DNA from: CBDFFW01 sp965246945
Lineage (GTDB): Bacteria; Pseudomonadota; Alphaproteobacteria; UBA11073
DNA: 64,000 nucleotides
Assembly (NCBI GenBank): GCA_965246945.1
Contig: CBDFFW010000001.1
Span: 744,001 to 808,000 of the forward strand
Direction of reading: 5' to 3'
Made by a program: the position numbers and the translations under genes. The notes under the pieces are model-generated. The model saw only the letters and a list, made by a program, of their open reading frames with translations, did not search any database and was not told the DNA's origin. Below are positions 17,158 to 25,859 of this stretch, piece by piece (position 1 is the first letter of the stretch; each line of letters starts with the position of its first letter).

Positions 17158-17163
17158 AAAATA

Positions 17164-17733
17164 TTATTTACGCTTTGTAAGTTTAATGCCAGTTAATTCG
17201 ATATAAAAGGGATAGCTAATAATATCGCTTACACAACAATCGGTTTGAAGGAATTCATATTCTAGCCAATTTAATTTAGGGTTTGCTTTTTGGTTATGGG
17301 CATCATCCCCAGAAGATTTGTTATCTGCAGCACCGTTTGGTTGCTTATCTGGAAAAGCGCGCACAATTCCTTCGATAATCACATCTTTTCTATCGTTGAA
17401 TAATCTGGAATTATTTATTTTATGTTTCACAAAAAGTGAACCATATCCAAGAATTGACATACCAGATTCTTGGGCATAATTACCATCCTCATTGGGAATA
17501 GAAAAAGCGGAAATTATGAATGGCTGTTTAGGCTGTTTTGGATCGGCTAACTCCCAGTTTGCTTCAGTAAATTGTCCCCGCACACGTATATGTTTACCAA
17601 TCCAATCCTTAGCTTTAAGTTTATAGGTTACATAGGATATATCCGTCGGCAGATCTACAACCGCTTGGGCATAAGCTAACGGTGCCAAGTTTATGATAAT
17701 TGCAATTGTGCAAATATAGATCAGAATTCTCAT
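17164..17733 (-). CDS. Exported hypothetical protein, possible OB-fold
   Basis: The 189-residue protein begins with a clear signal peptide (MRILIYICTIAIIINLAPLAYA, cleavage after AYA at 22). The following part, KDWIGKHIRVRGQF and KDVIIEGIVRAF, has the strand pattern of OB-fold proteins that carry a 'G..v.v.G.v' core. A central segment (about 130-150) is polar and probably disordered. Two adjacent cysteines occur near the end (QTDCCVSD). The protein should be periplasmic; function is unknown. It lies divergently from galU. Confidence 0.65.
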   Translation of the reverse strand: MRILIYICTIAIIINLAPLAYAQAVVDLPTDISYVTYKLKAKDWIGKHIRVRGQFTEANWELADPKQPKQPFIISAFSIPNEDGNYAQESGMSILGYGSLFVKHKINNSRLFNDRKDVIIEGIVRAFPDKQPNGAADNKSSGDDAHNQKANPKLNWLEYEFLQTDCCVSDIISYPFYIELTGIKLTKRK

Positions 17734-17826
17734 TTGAAACCTTTAAAAACAATATACTAAGACAATTTCAGATAAAATGATAACACATTATATGACATTT
17801 CACACAGAAACCGTTAAAGCGAATTC

Positions 17827-18708
17827 ATGAAGTTTGCACCGGTTAGGAAAGCGGTTTTGCCAGTAGCGGGTTTGGGGACGCGGTTTTTGCCGCAGACCAA
17901 GGCGATGCCCAAAGAAATGCTGCCGCTGGTCGATAAGCCCTTAATTCAATATGCGGTGGAGGAGGCCAAGGCGGCGGGGATTGAAGAATTTGTATTTGTT
18001 ACCAGCCGCGGCAAGGACGTGTTGGAAGACCATTTTGATTTGCATCCGGAACTTTATGAAACGCTAATTCAGCGCGGCAAAAGTGAAATTTTAAAGCAGT
18101 TGCAGGAAGGCACCGATATTGGCTCCGGCCATTTATATTTCACGCGGCAATATCAGCCGCTCGGCCTCGGCCATGCCATTTGGTGCGCGCGGCATGTGAT
18201 TGGCAATGAACCCTTTGCGATTTTGCTGCCGGATGATGTGGTACTGGCCGACCGGCCCTGCCTGGCGCAGATGATGGATGTGTATGCCGAAGTGGGCGGC
18301 AATCTGCTGGCGGTCACCGAAGTGCCGCGCGAACACACCAACCGTTACGGCATTCTGGATGTGGAGAGCGATGATGGCCGCCTGGCCAAAATGCGCGGCG
18401 TGGTCGAAAAACCGGATCCGCAAGATGCACCCTCGACGCTTTCAATTATCGGCCGCTATATCGTGCAGCCGGAAGTGTTCGGCCATTTAAATAATGCGGT
18501 GGCCGGGGCAGGCGGCGAAATTCAGCTGACCGATGCGCTGGCGAAAATGCTGGCTGAAAAACAGCCGTTTTACGGTTTCCGCTATCAGGGCCAACGCTAT
18601 GATTGCGGCGATAAAATCGGCTGGCTAACCGCCAACATCGCGTTTGCTTTGCAGCGTGAGGAAATGAATGGCACGCTGGCCGCGAATTTACGCGAGTTAC
18701 TAAAATGA
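17827..18708 (+). CDS. galU: UTP-glucose-1-phosphate uridylyltransferase
   Basis: The 293-residue enzyme makes UDP-glucose from UTP and glucose 1-phosphate. The nucleotide-binding signature GLGTRFLPQTKAMPKEMLP is near the N-terminus, followed by VTSRGKDVLEDHF, the acidic metal site region LLPDDV and the family block GRYIVQPEVF. Length is normal. UDP-glucose made here is the substrate of the UDP-glucose dehydrogenase encoded at 26856. A type A repeat starts 5 bp after the stop. Confidence 0.97.
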   Translation: MKFAPVRKAVLPVAGLGTRFLPQTKAMPKEMLPLVDKPLIQYAVEEAKAAGIEEFVFVTSRGKDVLEDHFDLHPELYETLIQRGKSEILKQLQEGTDIGSGHLYFTRQYQPLGLGHAIWCARHVIGNEPFAILLPDDVVLADRPCLAQMMDVYAEVGGNLLAVTEVPREHTNRYGILDVESDDGRLAKMRGVVEKPDPQDAPSTLSIIGRYIVQPEVFGHLNNAVAGAGGEIQLTDALAKMLAEKQPFYGFRYQGQRYDCGDKIGWLTANIAFALQREEMNGTLAANLRELLK

Positions 18709-18713
18709 CCTTA

Positions 18714-18799
18714 TTGTCATCCTCGCGCGCAGTGTGGGGATCCAAAAAGCTGATTATGTTTGGATTCTCAACTGCTCTTTGCTTCGTTGAGGATGACAA
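18714..18799. repeat. Type A palindromic repeat carrying a Shine-Dalgarno
   Basis: The element opens with TTGTCATCCTCGCG and closes with GTTGAGGATGACAA. Its right end contains GAGG at 18789-18792, 10 nt before the ATG of the histidine phosphatase gene, so the repeat seems to provide that ribosome binding site. Confidence 0.85.
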
Positions 18800-18802
18800 G
18801 CG

Positions 18803-19447
18803 ATGACCGTCACCACGCGCTGGTGGTGGGTGCGGCATGCGCCGGTGATTAATCCGGATCATACCATGTATGGCCGGCGGGATTTGCCGTGCGATTGCAG
18901 CGATACTGCGCAATTTAAGCAGCTGGCGCGCAATCTGCCGGCTGCTGCCACCTGGTTTATTTCACCTTTGCAGCGGACTAGGCAAACGGCGGAAGCGATT
19001 TTGGCAGCGGATGCGGATGGTCATTTAGGGCAACCGGATTTGCAGGTGCATCCCGAATTGCTGGAACATAATCACGGCGATTGGGAAGGGCAGCGGTGGA
19101 CCGACTTTTATCAGCAGCGGGCTGCAGCGGGTTTGCCGCAAAATCCGTTTTGGGCCTGTTTTGCCGATGAAGTGCCGCCGAATGGGGAAAGTTTTGCGCA
19201 AGTCTGTGCCCGCGTGGCCGCCGCCATTGACGATTTAACCGCGCAATATATGGGGCAGGATATTGTGATGGTTGGGCATGGTGGGGTGATCCGCGCGGCA
19301 GTGGGGCATGCGTTGGGACTGGATCCGGAACGCGCATTAAATTTACAAATCTTGAATTTATCACTCACCCGTATTGATCACCGTGCTGAAGCAGATGCCG
19401 CCAAAAAACTGTGGCGGTTGATCGCCATGAACCGGACTTATGAATAA
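18803..19447 (+). CDS. Histidine phosphatase family protein
   Basis: The 214-residue protein belongs to the phosphoglycerate mutase-like branch of the histidine phosphatase superfamily. The catalytic histidine lies in WWVRHAPV (RHA instead of the common RHG) and the second in MVGHGGVIRAA; the acid residue is probably in LLEHNHGDWEG. Members include alpha-ribazole phosphatase (CobC) and various sugar phosphatases, which this resembles (VRHAPV, SPLQRTRQTAE), but no cobalamin genes lie nearby, so the substrate is open. It is downstream of galU, separated by a palindromic repeat that provides the Shine-Dalgarno. Confidence 0.87.
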   Translation: MTVTTRWWWVRHAPVINPDHTMYGRRDLPCDCSDTAQFKQLARNLPAAATWFISPLQRTRQTAEAILAADADGHLGQPDLQVHPELLEHNHGDWEGQRWTDFYQQRAAAGLPQNPFWACFADEVPPNGESFAQVCARVAAAIDDLTAQYMGQDIVMVGHGGVIRAAVGHALGLDPERALNLQILNLSLTRIDHRAEADAAKKLWRLIAMNRTYE

Positions 19448-19498
19448 TTAATTTTAATCCACTTGGGTTCACAGTGTAATCAGCGCTAAGTTATTAGC

Positions 19499-20359
19499 AT
19501 GAATCGTAACTGGATGTTCTCCTTGGTCCTTACTTTTGGTTTGATTGGCTGTGCCAGCAATATGGACCGTTCGATGATCGAACAGCGGCAGGATCTGAGT
19601 GAAGCCACGGCGACCGTTAACAAGCTGGCGCTTGATCCTGAATATGATACTTTTCACGATTATTTGAAACGCGCGAAAGCCGTTTTGATTGTGCCAAGTT
19701 TATACAAAGGCGCATTTATTGTTGGCGGCGAATATGGCGATGCGATTTTAATGGTTCGCACCAGCACTATGGCGGGTAGTAATAATGTGGCACCGGCTTA
19801 TACGCCGCCGGCCCAAAATAATGCGCCGATTGCGCAACCTGCGCCGTTGCAGCCTATTCAAACGGAACAACTTGGCCCGCAAACCAGCCTAACCACTGGT
19901 TGGGCAGCGCATGCGTTAATTTTGAATGGCGGTGGCAGCTGGGGTGTGCCGCTATTTTATAAAGTGACCGGTGTGAGCGCCGGTTTGCAAATCGGCGGCG
20001 AATCTTCCGAACTTATTTTCACAATTATGACGGATAAAGCGTTGAAATCGATTTTCAGCAACAGCATGAAACTCGGTGCCGATGTCAGCGTGGCAGTTGG
20101 GCCGGTCGGTAAAGGCTTGCAAGCCGCCACTGCCGCGAAACTGCCCAATGCTGATATGTACGCGTTTGGCAAAGCGGCTGGTTTATACGGCGGGGTATCA
20201 CTATCTGGCGCTTTGGTGCAGGAAAAAACGGCGGATAATTTGCTGGTTTATGGCAGCAATACCAAGCCGCAAGAGTTGATTTACCGCACCAATTCACCAT
20301 TGGCCGAAGGCACAGAATTACAGCAAGCGTTGCAACGCGCCGAAGCTGGACGCCGGTAA
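19499..20359 (+). CDS. SYLF (YSC84-like) domain lipoprotein
   Basis: The 286-residue protein starts with a lipoprotein signal peptide ending in LIGC (Cys18). The rest matches the SYLF/YSC84 lipid-binding domain: RAKAVLIVPSLYKGAFIVGGEYG, then GVSAGLQIGGESSELIF and SVAVGPVGKGL and the C-terminal GLYGGVSLSGA. A proline- and glutamine-rich insert (about 98-130, with PPAQNNAPIAQPAPLQP) interrupts the domain and is probably a surface loop. It should sit in the inner or outer membrane facing the periplasm. The SYLF domain binds phosphoinositides in eukaryotes; the bacterial role is not settled. Confidence 0.88.
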   Translation: MNRNWMFSLVLTFGLIGCASNMDRSMIEQRQDLSEATATVNKLALDPEYDTFHDYLKRAKAVLIVPSLYKGAFIVGGEYGDAILMVRTSTMAGSNNVAPAYTPPAQNNAPIAQPAPLQPIQTEQLGPQTSLTTGWAAHALILNGGGSWGVPLFYKVTGVSAGLQIGGESSELIFTIMTDKALKSIFSNSMKLGADVSVAVGPVGKGLQAATAAKLPNADMYAFGKAAGLYGGVSLSGALVQEKTADNLLVYGSNTKPQELIYRTNSPLAEGTELQQALQRAEAGRR

Positions 20360-20366
20360 TTAAGTT

Positions 20367-20467
20367 TTGTCATCCTCAGCGCGCAGCGCTGGGGATCGAT
20401 GGTTCGATGCGGCCTGCGTTGCAGGCTTTTTAAAGGCGGATCCCCGACCTGCGGTCGAGGATGACAA
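20367..20467. repeat. Type A palindromic repeat
   Basis: This 101-bp copy opens with TTTGTCATCCTCAGC and closes with GTCGAGGATGACAA. It fills the gap between two convergent genes, starting 7 bp after the SYLF stop and ending directly against the stop codon of the binding-protein gene at 20468. Confidence 0.85.
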
Positions 20468-22255
20468 TTATTTAGCCCACCAGCTTTCGAGGACTGTGCC
20501 ATAAGCAGGAACCTTTTCCGGCCAGCTGATTTTATCCTGCCAATAAGCAATACGGTCAGCCGGTGAGTAATCAAGCGGAATGAAATATGCGCCAGCCATT
20601 ACCGCCATGTCTAACTTACGGGCACGTTGAATTAGATCATCTGCATTTTTGGCATTATTTAAATCACTGGCCAATTGATCAATCTTGGGTGATTTGATAC
20701 CGGCGTAATTACGGCTGCCTGGTAACTCGGCTGCTTGGCTACCCCAATACACCAATTGCTCACTGCCTGGTGATAATGATGAGGCCCAAATAACGGGTGT
20801 CAGCTGAAATTCAAAACGGGTTAAACGGCCGCTATATTCGGCGCTATCCACGCGTTTAATTTTTAACGGAATGCCAAGCTTGGCCAGATTGGCGCGCAAA
20901 TATAACCCCAGTTTTTCATCCGCCACACTATTGAACAGAAATTCAAACTCGGCTTTACCGTGTGGGATTTGCCAGCTTTTATCTTTTTCATTCCACTGCC
21001 AACCGGCGGTTTCAAGCAAAGCTTGCGCCTGTTTTATCGCCGCTCGCGGGTCTTTTTCGGGTTGCCAACTATTGGCGGATAGCGCCGATTTGGCAAAAAT
21101 CGAATTGGCCTGCGCCTGCGTGCCGCCAAAAACCTGTTGATTAAAGCTGTCGAAATCAAAAGCCAGGCGCAAGGCTTGCCGCACATGCAGCTCCTGAAAT
21201 AACGGCTCGCGGGTATTAAACACGATGGCGCGCAACGCGGCCGGTTTTTGATCGACCAATTCTTTACGGATTAACTGATCCGTATTAGCCGTTTGCACAT
21301 GGTAACCGTTCAGCCAGCGAATGGGGTTCAGCTCTCGCCACCAGTCCAAGGCTTTGGCTTTAAACGCCGTATGCGCCATGTTTTCATCGCGGTAAAAACT
21401 CACCTCAACGCTATCAAAATTATACTGACCGCGATTGAATGCTAAATTTTGGCCCCAATAATTTGGATCGCGCTGCAGAATTAACCGGCGGCCCGCATCG
21501 GCAACCGCTATTTTATAGGGACCACTGCTGATCAATGCCGCCAGCGTAGTTTTATTAAAATCAATGGCCGCTAAATTTTTAGCGGATAGCACGGGCATCA
21601 GCCCCAATATCATCGGCAGTTCGGGATCGGCTACCGGTTTGAAAATAAACAGTACGCGTGTGGCGCTTGTTGCGCGCACTTCGGCCACCAGTTTATACAT
21701 GGCGCGCATATTCGGGCGGCCTTGCGTTTTCAGCGTGTTAAATGTGGCCAGCACATCAGCGGCGGTAATCAATGTGCCGTCTTGGAAATGCGCAGCCGGA
21801 TTTAAATTAAAGGCCAGCCAGTGATGATTGGCGGGTAATTCCACCGATTGCGCTACTAGGCCATACAAAGTAAATGGTTCATCCCAGCTACGGGCCATCA
21901 GCCGGTCGAACGTCCAATCCAATTGCGGCGGCGCTTTGCCTTTGAGGTTAAACGGGTTGAGCGTATCGAAACTGCCAAGCTCGGCCACATGCAAAGCGCC
22001 CCCCTTGGGCGCATCAGCATTCACATAAGGCAGCTGATTAAAATTTTTGGGAAGCGCAGGCGCATCATGCATCGCCAAGGCGTGTTGTGGCTTGGCGGTG
22101 TAATCTTCTTCCGTCCAGCCAGGCATGGCAGCCACAAGCAGGGTCAGGAAAACAAGCCAGCGCACCGGCCTAGCAAACCATAATGGATGCAACCTTGTCC
22201 ATGCCTGCTTATAACCCGAGCACGCCAGAGCGTGATTCTGATCGCGGCAACGCAT
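20468..22255 (-). CDS. Family 5 extracellular solute-binding protein, YejA-like
   Basis: The protein is a periplasmic peptide-type binding protein (SBP_bac_5). After the signal peptide (core WLVFLTLLVAA) come ALAMHDAPALPKNFNQLPY, typical of the YejA/microcin C group, DAPKGGALHVAELGSFDTLNPF, and LRLAFDFDSFNQQVF. Permease and ATPase genes are not adjacent, so it may work with a transporter encoded elsewhere. The ATG at 22255 lies 47 bp inside the upstream gene; a TTG at 22192 or a nearby GTG would give a more usual signal peptide, so the start is uncertain. The upstream overlap indicates co-transcription with the gene at 22209. Confidence 0.9.
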   Translation of the reverse strand: MRCRDQNHALACSGYKQAWTRLHPLWFARPVRWLVFLTLLVAAMPGWTEEDYTAKPQHALAMHDAPALPKNFNQLPYVNADAPKGGALHVAELGSFDTLNPFNLKGKAPPQLDWTFDRLMARSWDEPFTLYGLVAQSVELPANHHWLAFNLNPAAHFQDGTLITAADVLATFNTLKTQGRPNMRAMYKLVAEVRATSATRVLFIFKPVADPELPMILGLMPVLSAKNLAAIDFNKTTLAALISSGPYKIAVADAGRRLILQRDPNYWGQNLAFNRGQYNFDSVEVSFYRDENMAHTAFKAKALDWWRELNPIRWLNGYHVQTANTDQLIRKELVDQKPAALRAIVFNTREPLFQELHVRQALRLAFDFDSFNQQVFGGTQAQANSIFAKSALSANSWQPEKDPRAAIKQAQALLETAGWQWNEKDKSWQIPHGKAEFEFLFNSVADEKLGLYLRANLAKLGIPLKIKRVDSAEYSGRLTRFEFQLTPVIWASSLSPGSEQLVYWGSQAAELPGSRNYAGIKSPKIDQLASDLNNAKNADDLIQRARKLDMAVMAGAYFIPLDYSPADRIAYWQDKISWPEKVPAYGTVLESWWAK

Positions 22256-22844
22256 CGGGCTTAGCGAAATGCCCCGTTGGCCAGTAAAAATGCAAATAAA
22301 ATTCTTTACCTTTTTGCGCAGTGTCTTTTTGCGTCGTATCCTTTAAACCAATGCGCATATAGTGGTTAATGGTATAGCTTGCCTCTATTAACGTGGCCGA
22401 GCTGATTAGGTTGGGACGAATAAACACCGGCGTTGTCAGATCAGTTTTCGGCAGGGCATGGGCTTTTAAATGCGTACCATCAAAGCGCCCGACAAAGCTA
22501 GGAAACCAGCCGGATTTAACGTCATCCGCATCCAGGCGGGCCGAATGATAAAATGCCATAAAGTAACGGATATTTGGGGCTTGCGGATCATGCGTTAGAA
22601 GATAGACTTGTTCAGATTGCGTTACCGGATCGGTCGCCGCAGCCAGCTGGGTGTGATCATTTAAAAAATGTTCTAAGCGCCGTTCGTCCAATAATAAGCT
22701 GCTCAAAACCGGATGGGTAATGCCGGTAGTCAACAGGCCAGATATAAGATCATTCTTACGGGTTAACAGCTCAATGGCGGCAGTATTTTCAAAAACCAAA
22801 TGACTGGCAATCGCCTCAGCATCTGGAATAGTTCTATCAAACAT
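22209..22844 (-). CDS. Hypothetical protein upstream of binding-protein gene
   Basis: The 211-residue protein has no signal peptide or membrane segment and I do not recognise a family. Recognisable stretches include SEQVYLLTHDPQAPNIRYFM, and a threonine- and lysine-rich short direct repeat (DTTQKDTAQKG) near residue 170 that looks like a flexible linker. It overlaps or abuts the YejA-like gene and is likely co-transcribed with it. The region from 22845 to 22961 upstream holds only the terminator of the preceding gene. Confidence 0.6.
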   Translation of the reverse strand: MFDRTIPDAEAIASHLVFENTAAIELLTRKNDLISGLLTTGITHPVLSSLLLDERRLEHFLNDHTQLAAATDPVTQSEQVYLLTHDPQAPNIRYFMAFYHSARLDADDVKSGWFPSFVGRFDGTHLKAHALPKTDLTTPVFIRPNLISSATLIEASYTINHYMRIGLKDTTQKDTAQKGKEFYLHFYWPTGHFAKPDALPRSESRSGVLGL

Positions 22845-22900
22845 GCCTTATTTTAACTAAGCTAATCCCTTAACCATAATAGTTGCATGCATTTAAAATG

Positions 22901-22940
22901 AAAAAAGCCCATGGCATGTGAGGTGATGTGCCATGGGTTT
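22901..22940 (-). terminator. Rho-independent terminator
   Basis: On the minus strand the stem CCCATGGCA/TGCCATGGG with a 12-nt loop is followed by CTTTTTT. It lies 22 bp after the stop of the gene at 22962 and would end that transcript. Confidence 0.85.
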
Positions 22941-22961
22941 AACTAATGTTTTATAGATGCC

Positions 22962-24119
22962 TTAGCTAGTTAATTGATCTGGCTGGGGACCAGCGGTAAC
23001 ATCTGGTTTTGATTGCGGTACAACTAATGGCATTCCATCCACATATTGCTGAGTGCAGCTGGTTAAACGCGGTTCAACTCCTTCTAAGCTTGGCAATACA
23101 AAGTTACCTTTGTAACCATAAGCACAAAATTCACGGCCCCATTCTTGGTCAACATGCAGATACCCGGTTGGTGCGCCTAAATTCATCACTTGGTTCAAAA
23201 CGCCGTGAACACCATACTGGTAAGACATCGTCCGCCATTGCGGTTGATAATAAACATGGCCATGTACTACTTCTAAAATTTTACCAGTTACCCCATCTTT
23301 AACACTGATGGTGCCTTGTGGATTGGTCGAAGGCAATTGTTTTAAAGACATGGTTTTTGGCTCAGCCCAATCAACTTGCGTTTCAAGTACCTCAACTGCA
23401 ATACCTGTGCATTTACTCAATTCTATTAAAGTGTATTTCTTATAGTTTTTGTTGTCCAAAATTCCCATATTGGGTGGCGTTTTTTCGTCTTCTAAAACAT
23501 ACCAAATTGGTGCTAGAACATACTTATCACCAAACTTTTCAACTTGTACAAGGCAGCTTTCTTCACGTAATTCATCAAGCGTATGCGCTTGATATGAACC
23601 ACCTGCATACATACCGCCTGGGATTTGTGTATGGCCTTTGCCTTGTGGTGCACCAGCATCACGCATATAAAGCGCTGCATACTCACCATCAGCAGTTGTT
23701 ACTTGTAAACCGATATCGCCACTGGCACAAACAACGGTGGCATTATTCGCAGCCGCTTGTTGATACCAGGAAAAGCTTTCAAATTGTTCGCCTGGTAAAT
23801 GGTTTTCGCGCAAATCTATATCTGTTGGTAAAGCTGCAATAACAGCAATTTGTGCTTCATCAAACCCTAGAGCATAGAGTTTACCAACATCTTTAAGCAT
23901 ATTGGCTTTAAGCCGGCTATTCCAAAAAGTTGGTAAATGCGGCTGAACCACTAATGTGGTATTCAAATTATCCAATTCAGTGTTTGGCACTTCGTAAGTA
24001 TTAAATACCTTATCGTAAAACGGGCTGTCTGCCGCGATTGGATGGTAATGACCATAATATGCGCTAGTCAGTTGCAAGAACAAATGTTCGACAGGATTAA
24101 AATGTTTTTGAATAGTCAT
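22962..24119 (-). CDS. Uncharacterised protein with degenerate Nudix-like segment
   Basis: The 385-residue protein is cytoplasmic by appearance. Residues 147-190 resemble a Nudix core: a strand (YAALYMRD), the turn HTQIPGGMYAGG, and a helix TLDELREESCL that parallels the Nudix box REUxEExG. The first glutamate of the box, the arginine and the last glycine are replaced, so hydrolase activity is doubtful. The C-terminal part (VHGHVYYQPQWRTMSYQYG, then YLHVDQEWGREFCAYGYKG) is unfamiliar. The gene has its own terminator and is divergent from ychF. Nudix membership is inference from this one segment. Confidence 0.6.
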   Translation of the reverse strand: MTIQKHFNPVEHLFLQLTSAYYGHYHPIAADSPFYDKVFNTYEVPNTELDNLNTTLVVQPHLPTFWNSRLKANMLKDVGKLYALGFDEAQIAVIAALPTDIDLRENHLPGEQFESFSWYQQAAANNATVVCASGDIGLQVTTADGEYAALYMRDAGAPQGKGHTQIPGGMYAGGSYQAHTLDELREESCLVQVEKFGDKYVLAPIWYVLEDEKTPPNMGILDNKNYKKYTLIELSKCTGIAVEVLETQVDWAEPKTMSLKQLPSTNPQGTISVKDGVTGKILEVVHGHVYYQPQWRTMSYQYGVHGVLNQVMNLGAPTGYLHVDQEWGREFCAYGYKGNFVLPSLEGVEPRLTSCTQQYVDGMPLVVPQSKPDVTAGPQPDQLTS

Positions 24120-24198
24120 CAGGTTTTATGGCAAATGCCAAACCCTATGTAAAATACTTTCTTGGCGTTTTGTGCTGTTTTCGGCTTAGATCGGCGGT

Positions 24199-25302
24199 AT
24201 GAGTTTTAATTGTGGGATTGTTGGGCTGCCGAATGTGGGGAAATCGACACTGTTTAATGCGCTGACGGCCACGCAGGCAGCGCAGGCCGCCAATTTCCCG
24301 TTTTGTACGATTGAGCCGAATGTGGGGCGGGTCGCTATTCCTGATGCCCGTTTAGATAAGGTTTGTGCCATTACGGGCTCGGAAAAGATTATTCCGGCGC
24401 AGATGGAATTTGTGGATATCGCGGGCTTGGTACGCGGCGCGGCCAGCGGCGAGGGGCTGGGCAATAAATTCCTGGCCAATATCCGCGAGGTGGATGCGGT
24501 GCTGTATGTGCTGCGCTGTTTTGAAGGCAGCGATATCACCCATGTAGAAGGAGGGATTGACCCCATTCGCGATGCGGAAACGGTGGAAACCGAATTGATG
24601 CTGGCGGATTTGGAATCGGTCACCAAGCGTGTGGCGGGGGTTGAGAAAAAAGCGAAGCTGGGTGATGGCGAAGCGAAAATTCAACTATCGCTATTACAGC
24701 AAATTCAAAAAATGTTAGAAGATGGTGTGCCCGCACGGGCGTTAGTGCCGAAATTGAATGAAGATGAAAACACGGCTTTTCAACGCTTGCAATTACTGAC
24801 CGGCAAACCGGTTTTATACATCGCCAATGTGGCGGAGGCCGATGCCGGTACCGGCAATGCGCTCACTGAAAAAGTCGCGGCGCGCGCCAAATCTGAAAAC
24901 GCTGGTATGGTGATTATTTCGGCAGCGATTGAATCCGAAGTGGCGCAATTGCCCAGTGATGAACAGGCAGCATTTCTAGCCGATTTGGGTTTGACCGAAG
25001 CGGGTTTGAACAAGGTTATTCGCGAAGGTTACCGCTTGCTCGGTCTGCAAACCTATTTCACCACCGGCCCGAAAGAAACACGTGCCTGGCCCATTCATAT
25101 TGGCGATAAAGCACCGCAAGCGGCGGGGGTGATCCACGGGGACTTTGAACGTGGGTTTATCAAAGCGGAAACGATAGCTTACGCTGATTTTGTAGCCCTG
25201 GGCGGCGAAGCGAAAGCACGCGAAGCCGGCAAACTGCGCCAAGAAGGCAAAGAATATGTGGTGCAAGACGGCGATATTCTGCATTTCAAATTTAATGTAT
25301 AA
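24199..25302 (+). CDS. ychF: Ribosome-binding ATPase YchF (OLA1 family)
   Basis: The 367-residue P-loop protein binds ribosomes and hydrolyses ATP. The G1 motif GLPNVGKST is at residues 9-17, G3 lies in FVDIAGLVRGA, and the usual GTPase NKxD is replaced by NVAE (YIANVAEAD), the known basis for ATP preference in this family. The C-terminal TGS-type domain has TYFTTGPKETRAWPI and GFIKAETIAYADF. Length matches the family. A DUF192 gene starts 8 bp downstream and is probably co-transcribed. Confidence 0.97.
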   Translation: MSFNCGIVGLPNVGKSTLFNALTATQAAQAANFPFCTIEPNVGRVAIPDARLDKVCAITGSEKIIPAQMEFVDIAGLVRGAASGEGLGNKFLANIREVDAVLYVLRCFEGSDITHVEGGIDPIRDAETVETELMLADLESVTKRVAGVEKKAKLGDGEAKIQLSLLQQIQKMLEDGVPARALVPKLNEDENTAFQRLQLLTGKPVLYIANVAEADAGTGNALTEKVAARAKSENAGMVIISAAIESEVAQLPSDEQAAFLADLGLTEAGLNKVIREGYRLLGLQTYFTTGPKETRAWPIHIGDKAPQAAGVIHGDFERGFIKAETIAYADFVALGGEAKAREAGKLRQEGKEYVVQDGDILHFKFNV

Positions 25303-25310
25303 AGATATCA

Positions 25311-25739
25311 ATGCGGCGATTGGTTGCTTTTATTTTACTATTCGGCCTCGGTGCCTGCGATCCGCAATTCACGCAAGGTACGGCGCAAATTGGCGATAAG
25401 TTAAAACTACAAATTGAAATTGCGGAAACGTCGGATGCTTTAGAACAGGGCCTCATGGACCGGATTAAATTACCGGCCGATCACGGTATGCTGTTTGTGA
25501 TGCCTGCCACCGATACGGTTAGTTTCTGGATGCATCATACGCTGATCCCGCTTGATATGCTATTTTTTGACCAAAGTGGCAAATTGGTAGAAATTCAAGC
25601 CAACCGGCAGCCGCGCGATGAAGTGCCGCAACTCAGCCAATATCCGGTTAAATATGTGCTAGAAATCAACGGCGGACAGGCGGCGGCCCAGCGAATTGCC
25701 GTAGGCGACCAGTTAAATTGGCAAAAGACTGCGCATTAA
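25311..25739 (+). CDS. DUF192 family lipoprotein
   Basis: The 142-residue protein has a lipoprotein signal peptide ending in GLGAC (Cys16) and a DUF192 domain: ALEQGLMDRIKLPADHGMLF, then the conserved VSFWMHHTLIPLDMLFFD and YVLEINGG. The family is periplasmic or secreted in bacteria and has no settled biochemical role. It follows ychF by 8 bp. The stretch 25740-25859 after it shows no gene and no clear terminator. Confidence 0.92.
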   Translation: MRRLVAFILLFGLGACDPQFTQGTAQIGDKLKLQIEIAETSDALEQGLMDRIKLPADHGMLFVMPATDTVSFWMHHTLIPLDMLFFDQSGKLVEIQANRQPRDEVPQLSQYPVKYVLEINGGQAAAQRIAVGDQLNWQKTAH

Positions 25740-25859
25740 ATTTGCTTTTTTATATAAAGTTATGGCACATCTTAAATTGTGATGTTTTGTTGCTGTTGTT
25801 TTTGCGCTGCTTAAGCAAGTTTTAATCTTTTCCTATTATAAATAACATTACAGGATATC

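Noticed and set aside
22901..22940. Hairpin at 22.9 kb as another palindromic repeat copy
   Set aside because: It is short, unrelated to the type A or B arms and followed by a T-tract, so a terminator fits better.
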